A program made the position numbers and the translations under genes. 11,118 nucleotides of DNA, taken from the NCBI GenBank assembly GCA_040756715.1, contig JBFLYE010000004.1:1-11118 (forward strand), read 5' to 3'. This DNA is from a bacterium (lineage in GTDB: Bacteria > UBA9089 > UBA9088). How positions within the stretch are numbered: position 1 is the stretch's first letter; each line of letters opens with the position of its first letter. Below are positions 1 to 6,791 of the stretch, piece after piece. The notes beneath the pieces were generated by a model, which made no database searches, was not told where the DNA came from, and saw nothing but the letters and a program-made list of their open reading frames with translations.

Positions 1-108
1 AGAAGGGCTTATGGTTATAGGGATAAGGAGTATATGAAACTAAAAATTATTCAAGGTTGTTCCTCTATCGGTGTCTTTAAACCCTATCCCTATCCTCATG
101 CACCATAA
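1..108 (+). CDS. ISL3-family (IS204/IS1001/IS1096/IS1165) transposase, C-terminal end, partial
   Basis: The frame is open from base 1 to a TAA at 106-108, giving 35 residues of a gene that begins outside the window. It starts RRAYGYRDKEYMKLKI, which resembles the end of the ISL3 DDE transposase domain, where an (R/K)RxAYGxRDxEYxxLKI block follows the last catalytic glutamate. After this come about 18 less conserved residues ending PYPYPHAP. The catalytic residues themselves lie upstream and cannot be checked. The stop sits 13 nt before the presumed IS edge, the compact layout expected of an insertion sequence. The family call is from remembered motif shape only; another DDE family is possible. 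Confidence 0.55.
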   Translation, partial: RRAYGYRDKEYMKLKIIQGCSSIGVFKPYPYPHAP

Positions 109-121
109 TTCACGATGAGCC
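101..121 (+). repeat. Presumed right terminal inverted repeat of the ISL3-type element
   Basis: The 21 bases ending in GATGAGCC at 121 read GGCTCATCGTGAATTATGG on the minus strand, matching the usual start of ISL3-type ends. The left inverted repeat is not in the window, so the exact inner limit is unknown. Confidence 0.4.
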
Positions 122-139
122 ATAAAAAATTATGAACCA

Positions 140-565
140 ATGGTTGTTCCAATAAGGCTAAGCAATGCCCCCTGCTTTATCTATTACAAGAGATTACCTA
201 TTACCTCAAAAGATAGCCTCCTTGAGAAAGAGATTCAAAAGGAAATAAAGATTAACTACCAGCCAATTGAGAATATAAAGGCGATGGAGATGGTCTGGGA
301 TTGTGGGACAAGGCTCTTTAAGCGAGGGGGTCTATTTTTTAATAAAAGAAGGATTGATTGGGCAATATTGGAATGGGAAAAGGCAATAGCATTAAATGCA
401 TTGAATCCATCAAATCTGGTGCAGGCACATTACTGGCTAGGTGTTTCCTATCTTAGGAAAGGAAGGAAAGAAGAAGCAAGGCTTCAATTTAAAAAGGTTT
501 TAGAAAAAGAGCCAAATAATAAAGATGCCCTATCTATCCTTGAGGATATACAGAAAATGAAATAA
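140..565 (+). CDS. Tetratricopeptide-repeat protein, probably 5'-truncated by the adjacent IS
   Basis: The 141-residue product ends in a clear TPR helix pair at residues 91-126 (key positions A-x2-W-LG-x2-Y in helix A and A-x2-xF-KKVL-x3-P in helix B), preceded by a weaker repeat around 72-90 and followed by the start of another (128-139). The N-terminal 60 residues are not recognisable. TPRs mediate protein contacts, so no specific function can be given. The ATG at 140 has no ribosome binding site, and the frame stays open upstream to the presumed IS edge at 121 (...Ile-Lys-Asn-Tyr-Glu-Pro-Met). I infer that the native gene started further left and was cut by insertion of the element, leaving a 3' remnant. 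A genuine start at 140 or at the internal Met-Glu-Met near residue 49 is less likely. No terminator is obvious after it. Confidence 0.6.
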   Translation: MVVPIRLSNAPCFIYYKRLPITSKDSLLEKEIQKEIKINYQPIENIKAMEMVWDCGTRLFKRGGLFFNKRRIDWAILEWEKAIALNALNPSNLVQAHYWLGVSYLRKGRKEEARLQFKKVLEKEPNNKDALSILEDIQKMK

Positions 566-574
566 AAATTTTTC

Positions 575-605
575 TTGCAAAATTTTTTGTTTATGGATGT
601 ATAAT
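575..605 (+). promoter_or_regulatory. Candidate sigma-70 promoter for the surface-protein leader
   Basis: TTGCAA at 575-580 and a perfect TATAAT at 600-605 are separated by 19 nt, a little longer than ideal. Transcription would begin near 612, giving a leader of about 145 nt before the start codon at 757. There is no other good -10 hexamer in the gap between the TPR gene and the surface-protein gene. Confidence 0.45.
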
Positions 606-619
606 TATCTATCGTCGCA

Positions 620-760
620 ATGAAAGATTTTGGAAAAGATTATAAAGATTATAAAAGTATGAGGGTGGTTAAACCTAACCGCCCGGAAAGGTTTTTATAT
701 AAAATCAAAGGCAGGTTCAATAAAGAGCCGGCTTTTTTATTTAGGAGGTCAGTGAAATGA
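620..760 (+). CDS. Possible 46-residue basic leader peptide overlapping the surface-protein start
   Basis: An ATG at 620 opens a 47-codon frame that runs through the whole structured leader and ends at TGA 758-760. It overlaps the surface-protein ATG (757-759) as ATGA, the classic coupling arrangement. The product would be strongly basic (many Lys and Arg) with no membrane segment and no motif I recognise. There is no Shine-Dalgarno sequence, but the start lies only about 8 nt after the likely transcription start, so leaderless-type initiation is conceivable. If translated, a ribosome reaching the end would melt the terminator hairpin at 711-738. The frame could equally be chance, since it also encodes the two RNA hairpins. 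Treat as speculative. Confidence 0.2.
   Translation: MKDFGKDYKDYKSMRVVKPNRPERFLYKIKGRFNKEPAFLFRRSVK
663..694 (+). promoter_or_regulatory. Structured mRNA leader: 9-bp hairpin with a mutually exclusive alternative
   Basis: Bases 663-671 pair with 676-684 in a 9-bp stem (one G-U) closed by the tetraloop AACC. Bases 671-676 (AAACCT) can instead pair with 689-694 (AGGTTT), which would break the first stem. Two exclusive folds upstream of a terminator-like hairpin are what a riboswitch or attenuator would show. I could not match it to the c-di-GMP-I, c-di-GMP-II, fluoride, preQ1, guanidine or cobalamin riboswitch patterns. Confidence 0.4.
711..738 (+). terminator. Intrinsic terminator-like hairpin just before the surface-protein RBS
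   Basis: Bases 711-718 pair with 725-732 (7 of 8 positions, one A-G mismatch at 713/730 and one G-U) around a 6-nt loop, followed by six T at 733-738. The T run ends 4 nt before the ribosome binding site. Because the only plausible promoter lies upstream of it, the hairpin would act on the surface-protein transcript itself, as in attenuation. It could alternatively just end read-through from the TPR gene. Confidence 0.5.
743..749 (+). promoter_or_regulatory. Strong ribosome binding site fixing the surface-protein start at 757
   Basis: AGGAGGT lies 7 nt before ATG 757. This is decisive: it shows that the secreted protein natively starts with the signal peptide at 757, not with any codon in the downstream open frame. 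Confidence 0.75.
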
Positions 761-825
761 AAAGAGGAATCTTTGAGATTTTGATGGCGGTGGGATTTAT
801 GGCTTGCAAGATAGCCTGGGCTTAA
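757..825 (+). pseudogene. Signal peptide of the beta-helix surface protein, split off by a frameshift
   Basis: Starting at the ATG behind the strong ribosome binding site, 22 residues are read before TAA at 823-825. They form a signal peptide: basic start (MKRG), hydrophobic stretch rich in Leu, Ile, Val, Met and Ala, and a signal peptidase I site ending Ala-Trp-Ala. Removing one T at 822/823 makes the frame continue directly into Lys-Thr-Tyr-Val-Ser-Gly and the large ORF downstream. The segment therefore belongs to the same gene, and a +1 base indel separates export signal from mature protein. Either the gene is inactivated or this is a sequencing or assembly error. A programmed +1 shift is unlikely, because re-pairing of the Ala tRNA on the shifted codon would be poor. 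Confidence 0.75.
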
Positions 826-868
826 GACTTATGTTTCTGGGACAATTACAGGTGATACAACCTGGAAT

Positions 869-3697
869 TTGACAGGAAGCCCATATATTGCAACCGATAC
901 CGTATATGTCGCCAATGGAGTTAAATTGACCATTGAGCCAGGGGTAACCGTAAGGTTCGCAACAGAAACATCTTTAATCTGCTATGGCACATTGAATGCT
1001 ATTGGCAATCCTACAGGAACAATTACATTTACCTCCAGCCAGACTACACCATCTGCAGGCGATTGGAAAGGGATTAAGCTTTCTGGAAGTGGAGCAAGCG
1101 GAAGTCAGATAAGCTGGTGCAATATAGGGTATGCAAAGCAGGCGGTTTATTTGGAAAATATATCTTCTATTGTGATTATAAATAATTATATCCACGACAA
1201 TAAAGGAAATGATGGTGGATTACTTGGTGAAATAGGTTGTGGGATATATCTTTATCAATCAACAAACAATATAATATCAGAAAATTCAATCTTCCAAAAT
1301 ACAGGTGGCCAAGGAGGAAGAACTAGTTGGGACGGTGTAGGTGGTAGAGGCGGAATTGGTTGTGGAATCTATCTTTCAAATTCAACAAACAATGCAATAT
1401 CAGAAAATACAATATTAAATAATACAGGAGGTAATGGAGGAGCAGGAGATGGCCATAGTGCAGGTGGCCAGCCTGGTAATGGCTATGGAATATATATTGA
1501 GTCAAATAGCTATAATAATACAATTACAACTACGAATACCTATAACAATGAGCCAATCCATTATTACTGCAATCAAGCAGGAATTACTATTGAAAATCAA
1601 ATATTAACCCTGGCTGGCTCTGGCTCAACCAATCTGGGAAGGATTGTCTTAATCAATTGTTCTAATTTTACAATAAGAAACAACACAATTTCTGGTGGAA
1701 TTGGCCAGAATGGAATAACCGGTAGCTATGGGAGTTCAGGTGGCCCTGGTGGCATTGGCTGTGGAATTTACCTTGAAACATCAACCAATGGTACAATTAC
1801 CAATAACACAATATTCCAAAACACAGGAGGTCGGGGAGGAGCGGGTGGCTTGTGGGGTTCAAATGGCAGTCCTGGACAGTGCTATGGAATATACTCCATC
1901 TCAAACTCTAATCCCACCATTCATTGCAACAACCTCTCTGCCAACAAAAACGGCGACTTAACCAAAGGCTATGGTGTCTATCACGATGGAAGTTCTGGAA
2001 CAATCTCTGCTACTTACAATTGGTGGGGAGCAAATTCAGGTCCAGAGCATCCCATAACAAATCCATCAGGTCAGGGTGATAAGGTATCTGATTGGGTTGA
2101 TTATAGACCTTATCTTACTGGAACATTTACAGGACCAAGTGTTTCGCTTGTTCCAACATCAGGGTTAATTGGAACAGAAGTAAAGATTGAAAGCTATGGC
2201 TTTGCCACAGAAAGCACAATTTCCATTACCTTCGCCACCCACTCCACCATCACCACCACCCAATCAAGCCCCCTCGGCACTTTCTCCACAACCTTTGTCG
2301 TAAGCACCCAATCCCCTGGCACAAAGGTTATTACCGCCACAGATTCCTATGGAAACTATGCCACCACGACATTTATCCTCCTTCCACCCACCTTCTTAAG
2401 GGTTATTCCACAATCAAGGATTGTGGCAAAAGGGGATGAATTTGTTAGCGAGATAAAGATTGATGATGTCAGGAATATGGCCGTGGTTGGGGTTTATCTA
2501 TCGTTTGACCCAGATGTGCTTGAGGTTTCTACAATAACAGAGGGAGGATTTCCTTCAGGTGGAATGGTGATGAAGAAAACATTTAACAATGCAAATGGAC
2601 ATATTGATTATAGTGTTGGTCTTTTATCAGGCTCATCATCTGGTTCGGGTGTTTTATGCTCAATAAGGTTTAGAGGAAAGGAGGGTGGAACCTCAAGCAT
2701 TAGGTTTGACTTTGATATTTTAGGCAATCGCAATACAAAGATTATAGATACACAAAGCAATCTTATTCCATTTAACAAAGAAGAATCTTTAATCTATGTT
2801 GCCACAGGGCTTTCCATCTTTCCAAAGGATAAAACAATAATGGCAGGAAATAGCCAAATTTATAATGCCTATGCTATTTGCGGAGGATTAAATGTAGATG
2901 TTACTGGCTCAACCACATTTACCTCAAACGGTGGGGGTTCCTGGACAACTAATTCCTTTGAGGCACATTACATTGGAACTTACACTATAACAGGAACATT
3001 CTTAAGCTTAATGGGAACAACAAGTGTAATTATAACCCCAGGAACACCAACCAGCCTTATTTATGTCTCAGGCAATAACCAAACCCAAAATTGCCAAGAA
3101 ACCTTAGCAAACCCATTTGTTTGTAAGGTAGAGGATTTTTACCACAACCCTTGCGATGATGTCTTAATAGATTGGGAAATTACAGAAAATCCCATTGGTG
3201 CATCTGGATTTAGCCTATCAGCCACACAGACTTTAACAAACCTACAGGGAACATCGGCAACCTACCTTACCTTAGGAACAGAGCCACCTGGGACTTGGAC
3301 CATTGAGGCAAGAAATACATCCCTTTCTGGTTCACCGATTATCTTTAAAGCCTATTCTCTAAGAAGGTTTGGCTCAATCTCGGGAACCTCTCTTATTGAT
3401 CGAGGAACAGAGGCACAAAGACAAGCTGGAATATTAGTAAGATTGGTTGAAACCGGAGAGACAAAAACAACAAATGCAGACTCTTACTTTATCTTTAGCA
3501 ATATTCCAGTAGGAACCTATACTTTATCCTTTACCTACCCTGGGGCAACCCCAGCTACAAAAACCGATGTCTTGATAACCAAAACCCAATTTAATGACAC
3601 CACAGACATTGGAACAATAACCCTAATTGCTGGAGACCCCAATGGAGATGGCCAGATAAATATCTTAACTGGCCATCTTAGGAAAACCCCTCTTTAA
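869..3697 (+). CDS. Large secreted beta-helix / Ig-like / cohesin / dockerin surface protein (main open frame, frameshifted gene)
   Basis: The mature protein is open in this frame from 815 (true start 757, other frame); residue 1 here is only the first TTG. Domain order in 942 residues: right-handed parallel beta-helix, about 30-420, with NNxIxxNxIxxN coils, Gly-rich loops and a terminal NWWGANSGPEHP signature; Ig/IPT-like domain 424-505; cohesin-like domain 507-645 (key features V-x-KGDEF, then V-x-LSFDPDVLEV); two Ig-like/Big domains 646-725 and 726-828; a carboxypeptidase-regulatory-type beta-sandwich 833-920; and one dockerin calcium loop (DPNGDGQIN) at 923-931. The dockerin stops abruptly after this loop. 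Such proteins act at the cell surface or outside the cell, in adhesion or binding of polysaccharide or S-layer partners; the substrate is unknown. With the signal peptide and the C-terminal tail both out of frame, I infer a decaying gene. Confidence 0.75.
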   Translation: MTGSPYIATDTVYVANGVKLTIEPGVTVRFATETSLICYGTLNAIGNPTGTITFTSSQTTPSAGDWKGIKLSGSGASGSQISWCNIGYAKQAVYLENISSIVIINNYIHDNKGNDGGLLGEIGCGIYLYQSTNNIISENSIFQNTGGQGGRTSWDGVGGRGGIGCGIYLSNSTNNAISENTILNNTGGNGGAGDGHSAGGQPGNGYGIYIESNSYNNTITTTNTYNNEPIHYYCNQAGITIENQILTLAGSGSTNLGRIVLINCSNFTIRNNTISGGIGQNGITGSYGSSGGPGGIGCGIYLETSTNGTITNNTIFQNTGGRGGAGGLWGSNGSPGQCYGIYSISNSNPTIHCNNLSANKNGDLTKGYGVYHDGSSGTISATYNWWGANSGPEHPITNPSGQGDKVSDWVDYRPYLTGTFTGPSVSLVPTSGLIGTEVKIESYGFATESTISITFATHSTITTTQSSPLGTFSTTFVVSTQSPGTKVITATDSYGNYATTTFILLPPTFLRVIPQSRIVAKGDEFVSEIKIDDVRNMAVVGVYLSFDPDVLEVSTITEGGFPSGGMVMKKTFNNANGHIDYSVGLLSGSSSGSGVLCSIRFRGKEGGTSSIRFDFDILGNRNTKIIDTQSNLIPFNKEESLIYVATGLSIFPKDKTIMAGNSQIYNAYAICGGLNVDVTGSTTFTSNGGGSWTTNSFEAHYIGTYTITGTFLSLMGTTSVIITPGTPTSLIYVSGNNQTQNCQETLANPFVCKVEDFYHNPCDDVLIDWEITENPIGASGFSLSATQTLTNLQGTSATYLTLGTEPPGTWTIEARNTSLSGSPIIFKAYSLRRFGSISGTSLIDRGTEAQRQAGILVRLVETGETKTTNADSYFIFSNIPVGTYTLSFTYPGATPATKTDVLITKTQFNDTTDIGTITLIAGDPNGDGQINILTGHLRKTPL
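1235..1840 (+). repeat. Three copies of a 28-residue beta-helix module (84 bp each)
   Basis: Near-identical modules begin GCGIYL and end NTGG-x-GG at 1235-1318, 1358-1441 and 1757-1840 (residues 123-150, 164-191 and 297-324 of the main open frame). Copies are separated by Gly-rich spacers of different length. They are protein-level repeats within the beta-helix, with DNA similarity high enough to allow slippage or recombination. Confidence 0.7.
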
Positions 3698-3768
3698 AAG
3701 GCCTTTACTTCTACAAGCTTTCTGCGGGAGAATTCTCTGAAACCAAGGCTATGGTGATTGGGAAGTAG
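3682..3768 (+). pseudogene. Out-of-frame C-terminal sorting/FlgD-like tail of the surface protein
   Basis: Shifted relative to the main frame, this stretch encodes [19 protein letters not shown] followed by Ile-Gly-Lys and a TAG. That is the typical last strand pair of T9SS/FlgD-like C-terminal domains (pattern GLYFYxL-x-AG-x-(F/Y)-x-xTKKM). It directly follows the truncated dockerin, with only about 25 bp between, so the second dockerin repeat and most of the sorting domain are missing. I infer a deletion plus frameshift. The fragment overlaps the 3' end of pyrG on the other strand by 20 bp. Confidence 0.65.
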
Positions 3769-5350
3769 AGGCTATACTGCTTTTTATAAATGCAGAAAAC
3801 AAGGGATGTGGTGCGGTTGGTTTTGATTGGAATTCGGGGTGAAATTGAACCGCCACAAACCAGGGGTGATCTTTTAACTCAACAATCTCAACCAGGTTTT
3901 CCTCTGGATATATTCCTGTAATCCTTATCCCTACATCCTCTAATATCTTCCTATATTTGTTATTAAACTCATACCTGTGCCTATGCCTTTCCTTTACAAG
4001 CTCCTTTTGGTATGCCTTATATGCAAGGCTGTTTTTTTCTATTCTACAGGGATATATCCCAAGCCTCATTGTTCCTCCCTTTTTCTTTATTATTATTCCC
4101 CTTTGCTTTTTCATCAGGTCAATCACAGGATAGGAGGTATTTTGGTCAAACTCAGATGAATTTGCATTAGAAAGCCCTGCCAAATCTCTTGCTATATCAA
4201 TTACAGCACATTGAAGCCCAAGGCATATCCCAAGAAATGGGACTTTATTAACCCTGGCAAATTTAGCTGCCTTTATCTTCCCTTCTATCCCTCTATATCC
4301 AAATCCACCAGGGATGAGGATTCCATTGACACCTAAAAGCTCATCCAAAATGTTTTTACTTTCTGCGTCAACCCATTTTATCTTTACCTTGCAATTGTTT
4401 GCTATGCCACCGTGATACAATGCCTCAACAATAGATTTATAGGCATCCTTAATCTGGATATACTTTCCCACAATAGCAATTTTTGTCTTTTTCTTTGCAT
4501 TTTTTATTTTAAAAACCATATCTTCCCATTCTTTAAAATTGTCCTTTTGAAAAGAAAGGGAAAGGGATTTTATTATTGCCCTATCCAAACCCTGTTTTTT
4601 AAAGCTTAAAGGAACCTCATAAATGCTCTCTACATCATATGCATCTATTACATTCTCCTTTCTGACATTACAAAAGAGGGAAATCTTTTCCTTTAGAGAG
4701 GAAGATAATGGTTTTTGTGTCCTGCAGAGCAAAATATCGGGTTGAATTCCTATTTCCCTTAATTTCATTACCGAGTGCTGGGTTGGTTTTGTCTTTGCCT
4801 CATCGCAGGAAGAAATATATGGAACAAGGGTAAGGTGGATATACAAAACATTTTCCCTTCCCATCTCCCTTCCCAATTGCCTTATTGCCTCAAGGTAGGG
4901 AAGGCTTTCTATATCACCAACCGTCCCTCCCAATTCAATGATTGCAACATCTATATTTTTAGAAACCATTTTTATACATCCCTTTATCTCATCGGTGATA
5001 TGGGGGATAACCTGAACCGTATTTCCAAGGTATTCTCCCTTTCTCTCCTTCCTTATAACCTCATAATATATCTTTCCCGTGGTCACATTGTTTTTCTTGG
5101 TTATCTTTGCTTCTGTGAACCTTTCATAATGGCCAAGGTCTAGGTCTGTCTCAGCACCATCAGAGGTTACATAGACCTCACCATGCTGGTATGGATTCAT
5201 CGTGCCTGGGTCTACATTGATATATGGGTCAAGCTTTTGGAGGGTTATCTTTAATCCAAGCGATTCCAGAATTGTTCCAATAGAAGAGGCAGCTATTCCC
5301 TTTCCCAAAGAAGAAACCACACCACCGGTTACAAAGATATATTTAACCAC
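3749..5350 (-). CDS. pyrG: CTP synthase (glutamine-hydrolysing)
   Basis: Converts UTP to CTP with ATP and glutamine, the last step of pyrimidine nucleotide synthesis, in the cytoplasm. The 533-residue length is typical. The N-terminal synthase domain (1-265) has the nucleotide loop SSLGKG (13-18), Mg-binding acidic residues in the [16 protein letters not shown] block, and GGTVGDIES (141-149). The class I glutamine amidotransferase domain (about 290-525) has the nucleophile Cys376 in GICLGLQ and the His504/Glu506 pair in FHPEF. All catalytic residues are present, so the enzyme should be active. The start is a GTG, 1 nt after the yidC stop, so translation is probably coupled; ggatagga upstream is a modest ribosome binding site. 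It is last in the panD-yidC-pyrG operon. Its last codons overlap the surface-protein remnant on the opposite strand. Confidence 0.97.
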   Translation of the reverse strand: MVKYIFVTGGVVSSLGKGIAASSIGTILESLGLKITLQKLDPYINVDPGTMNPYQHGEVYVTSDGAETDLDLGHYERFTEAKITKKNNVTTGKIYYEVIRKERKGEYLGNTVQVIPHITDEIKGCIKMVSKNIDVAIIELGGTVGDIESLPYLEAIRQLGREMGRENVLYIHLTLVPYISSCDEAKTKPTQHSVMKLREIGIQPDILLCRTQKPLSSSLKEKISLFCNVRKENVIDAYDVESIYEVPLSFKKQGLDRAIIKSLSLSFQKDNFKEWEDMVFKIKNAKKKTKIAIVGKYIQIKDAYKSIVEALYHGGIANNCKVKIKWVDAESKNILDELLGVNGILIPGGFGYRGIEGKIKAAKFARVNKVPFLGICLGLQCAVIDIARDLAGLSNANSSEFDQNTSYPVIDLMKKQRGIIIKKKGGTMRLGIYPCRIEKNSLAYKAYQKELVKERHRHRYEFNNKYRKILEDVGIRITGIYPEENLVEIVELKDHPWFVAVQFHPEFQSKPTAPHPLFSAFIKSSIASTSQSP

Positions 5351-5351
5351 C

Positions 5352-6791
5352 CTAAATTCCTATCCCTTTCTCTATAAGCCAATGCTCAAAAATTGTGAGA
5401 ATATTCTGAACAAGCCAATACAAAACAAGGCCTGATGGAAAACCAAGAAACAAAAATGTCATCACTAATGGCATAATAAGCATCATCTTCTCTGTGCTTG
5501 GATCCTGGGTTGAGGGTGTCATCTTCTGCTGAATAAACATGGTAAGACCCATAAGTATAGGAAGGACAAAATAGGGATCCTTTAATGAAAGGTCTTTTAT
5601 CCATAAAACAAATGGTGCACCGCGAAGCTCAATCCCTTTATCCAAAGCACTATAAAGGGCAAAGAATATGGGTATCTGAAGGATAAGGGGAAGGCAGCCA
5701 CCAAATGGATTGACATTATGCTCCTTGTATAGCCTCATCATCTCCTTTTGAATTGTCTCATGGTCATCTTTGTGCTTTTCCCTTAATTTCTCTATGTGTG
5801 GCTTTATTGCCTGCATCTTCTTCATCATTTTAAAATTCTTTCTAGTAAGAGGATGTAAGAGAACCTTGACAATTAAGGTTAAAAGAATAATTGCTACCCC
5901 ATAATTTCCAATAAGCTTATAGAAAAAGACCAGGGCAAGAATAATAATCTTTGAAAGAAACCATAATCCAGAAAGGCTTTCAAGCCCAACCCCCTTTAAT
6001 ATTTTATAATCTCTAGGTCCTGCATATACCATTATTTTGTTTTTAATTACCTCATTTGGTTTAAGGGAATACCTTGGAAAGAAAGCCTTTATATCCTCTG
6101 GGGAGAGCAAAATAGAGGAAAACCTCATTTCTGGCTTTACCACAAAAAGAAAATACTTATCCTGTGTCCCTACCCAGTTAATTGCTTCATCGTTTTTTAA
6201 GACATTTTTAGCCTTTTTTATTCCAGAAGCCGTCTGATAAAGAAATGGGTTTTCCTTAAGCTCAGGATCCTGACCAAGTGAGCTTTTTAATGAAAAGCAA
6301 ACCCATGGAATGGTTATTGGCTTGTCTTCTTTATTTATAAATGAAAGGTTCATCGTAAATGGATAGGTTGAGGAAGAAAATTCATATTTTTTTATTATCT
6401 TAAATGATTGCAGGTCATAGACAAAGCCATCTTTTGAAAATTCATTTGGAAATATCTCCTTTTCCTCTAAAAAAATAGAGAATGTATCTTTATCCTTTAT
6501 TATTGTATATGGAAGGCCCTTTCTATCCTTAAATTTTAAAAGGTTTAAGGATTTGATTGTTCCCTTTTGGGAAAGGGCTAATGAAAATAGGGAATTTTTA
6601 AAGATAAGCTCTTTTTCATCAACCAAAGGAAGGCTGGGTTCTTTAGTCTCTATTGGGGGCTTTTGAACAACCTCGTTTTTAACAAAAGAGGGCTTTATTT
6701 GTTTAATTTCCTTTTTTTTTGGAAGAAAGAGGGAATGAATGTAGAGGATTAGGAATGAAAGAATAATAAATAGAACAAGCCTTTTCTCCAT
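5352..6791 (-). CDS. yidC: Membrane protein insertase YidC/Oxa1
   Basis: Inserts and folds inner-membrane proteins, alone or with the Sec translocon. The 479 residues show an N-terminal membrane anchor (5-22), a periplasmic P1 domain (about 55-260, beta-rich, with the WVGTQDKYF segment at 206-214), and the conserved insertase core (about 275-470) with [20 protein letters not shown] (361-380), [15 protein letters not shown] and FPSGLVLYW. The P1 domain is the Gram-negative form, which suggests two membranes. The groove Arg of E. coli YidC (Arg366) appears as Lys309 by eye alignment, preserving charge. The ATG shares one base with the panD stop (TAATG), indicating translational coupling. The usual neighbours rpmH, rnpA and yidD are absent here; instead it sits between panD and pyrG. 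Confidence 0.95.
   Translation of the reverse strand: MEKRLVLFIILSFLILYIHSLFLPKKKEIKQIKPSFVKNEVVQKPPIETKEPSLPLVDEKELIFKNSLFSLALSQKGTIKSLNLLKFKDRKGLPYTIIKDKDTFSIFLEEKEIFPNEFSKDGFVYDLQSFKIIKKYEFSSSTYPFTMNLSFINKEDKPITIPWVCFSLKSSLGQDPELKENPFLYQTASGIKKAKNVLKNDEAINWVGTQDKYFLFVVKPEMRFSSILLSPEDIKAFFPRYSLKPNEVIKNKIMVYAGPRDYKILKGVGLESLSGLWFLSKIIILALVFFYKLIGNYGVAIILLTLIVKVLLHPLTRKNFKMMKKMQAIKPHIEKLREKHKDDHETIQKEMMRLYKEHNVNPFGGCLPLILQIPIFFALYSALDKGIELRGAPFVLWIKDLSLKDPYFVLPILMGLTMFIQQKMTPSTQDPSTEKMMLIMPLVMTFLFLGFPSGLVLYWLVQNILTIFEHWLIEKGIGI

Larger units (their letters stand above)
1..121 (+). mobile_element. Right end of an ISL3-type insertion sequence (partial)
   Basis: The window opens inside a reading frame resembling the C-terminus of ISL3-family transposases, followed after 13 nt by a sequence that looks like an ISL3 right terminal inverted repeat. 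Read on the minus strand from position 121, the end begins GGCTCATCGTGAATTATGG; ISL3 elements typically start with GGCTCTTC-like termini and make 8-bp target duplications. The 8 bases after the edge (122-129, ataaaaaa) would be the duplication, but the left copy lies outside the window. The edge is inferred from the terminus pattern, not from a matching left end. Inside the fragment, 9-15 with 102-108 and 17-25 with 85-93 are inverted repeats that could fold into an imperfect hairpin. Confidence 0.5.

Noticed and set aside
566-590. AT-only inverted repeat after the TPR gene as a terminator
   Set aside because: The stem has no G-C pairs and would be very unstable.
663-738. Known c-di-GMP, fluoride, preQ1 or guanidine riboswitch
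   Set aside because: None of the conserved core sequences of these classes could be found in the leader; only generic hairpins and a terminator are supported.
818-830. Programmed +1 frameshift at the signal-peptide stop
   Set aside because: The stop context resembles an RF2-type site only loosely; shifted re-pairing of the P-site Ala tRNA would be poor, and a second lesion at the 3' end favours gene decay or sequence error.
974-1523. Minus-strand open frames within the beta-helix region
   Set aside because: They are antisense to well-supported beta-helix coding sequence, lack ribosome binding sites and give low-complexity Tyr/His/Leu-rich products caused by the repeats.
1728-1961. Plus-strand frame within the surface gene
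   Set aside because: It is an alternative frame of the Gly-rich repeats with no start signal and no recognisable protein.
3977-5435. Several plus-strand frames opposite pyrG and the yidC 3' end
   Set aside because: They are complementary to highly conserved pyrG and yidC coding sequence; their products are hydrophobic or Cys/Phe-rich without motifs.
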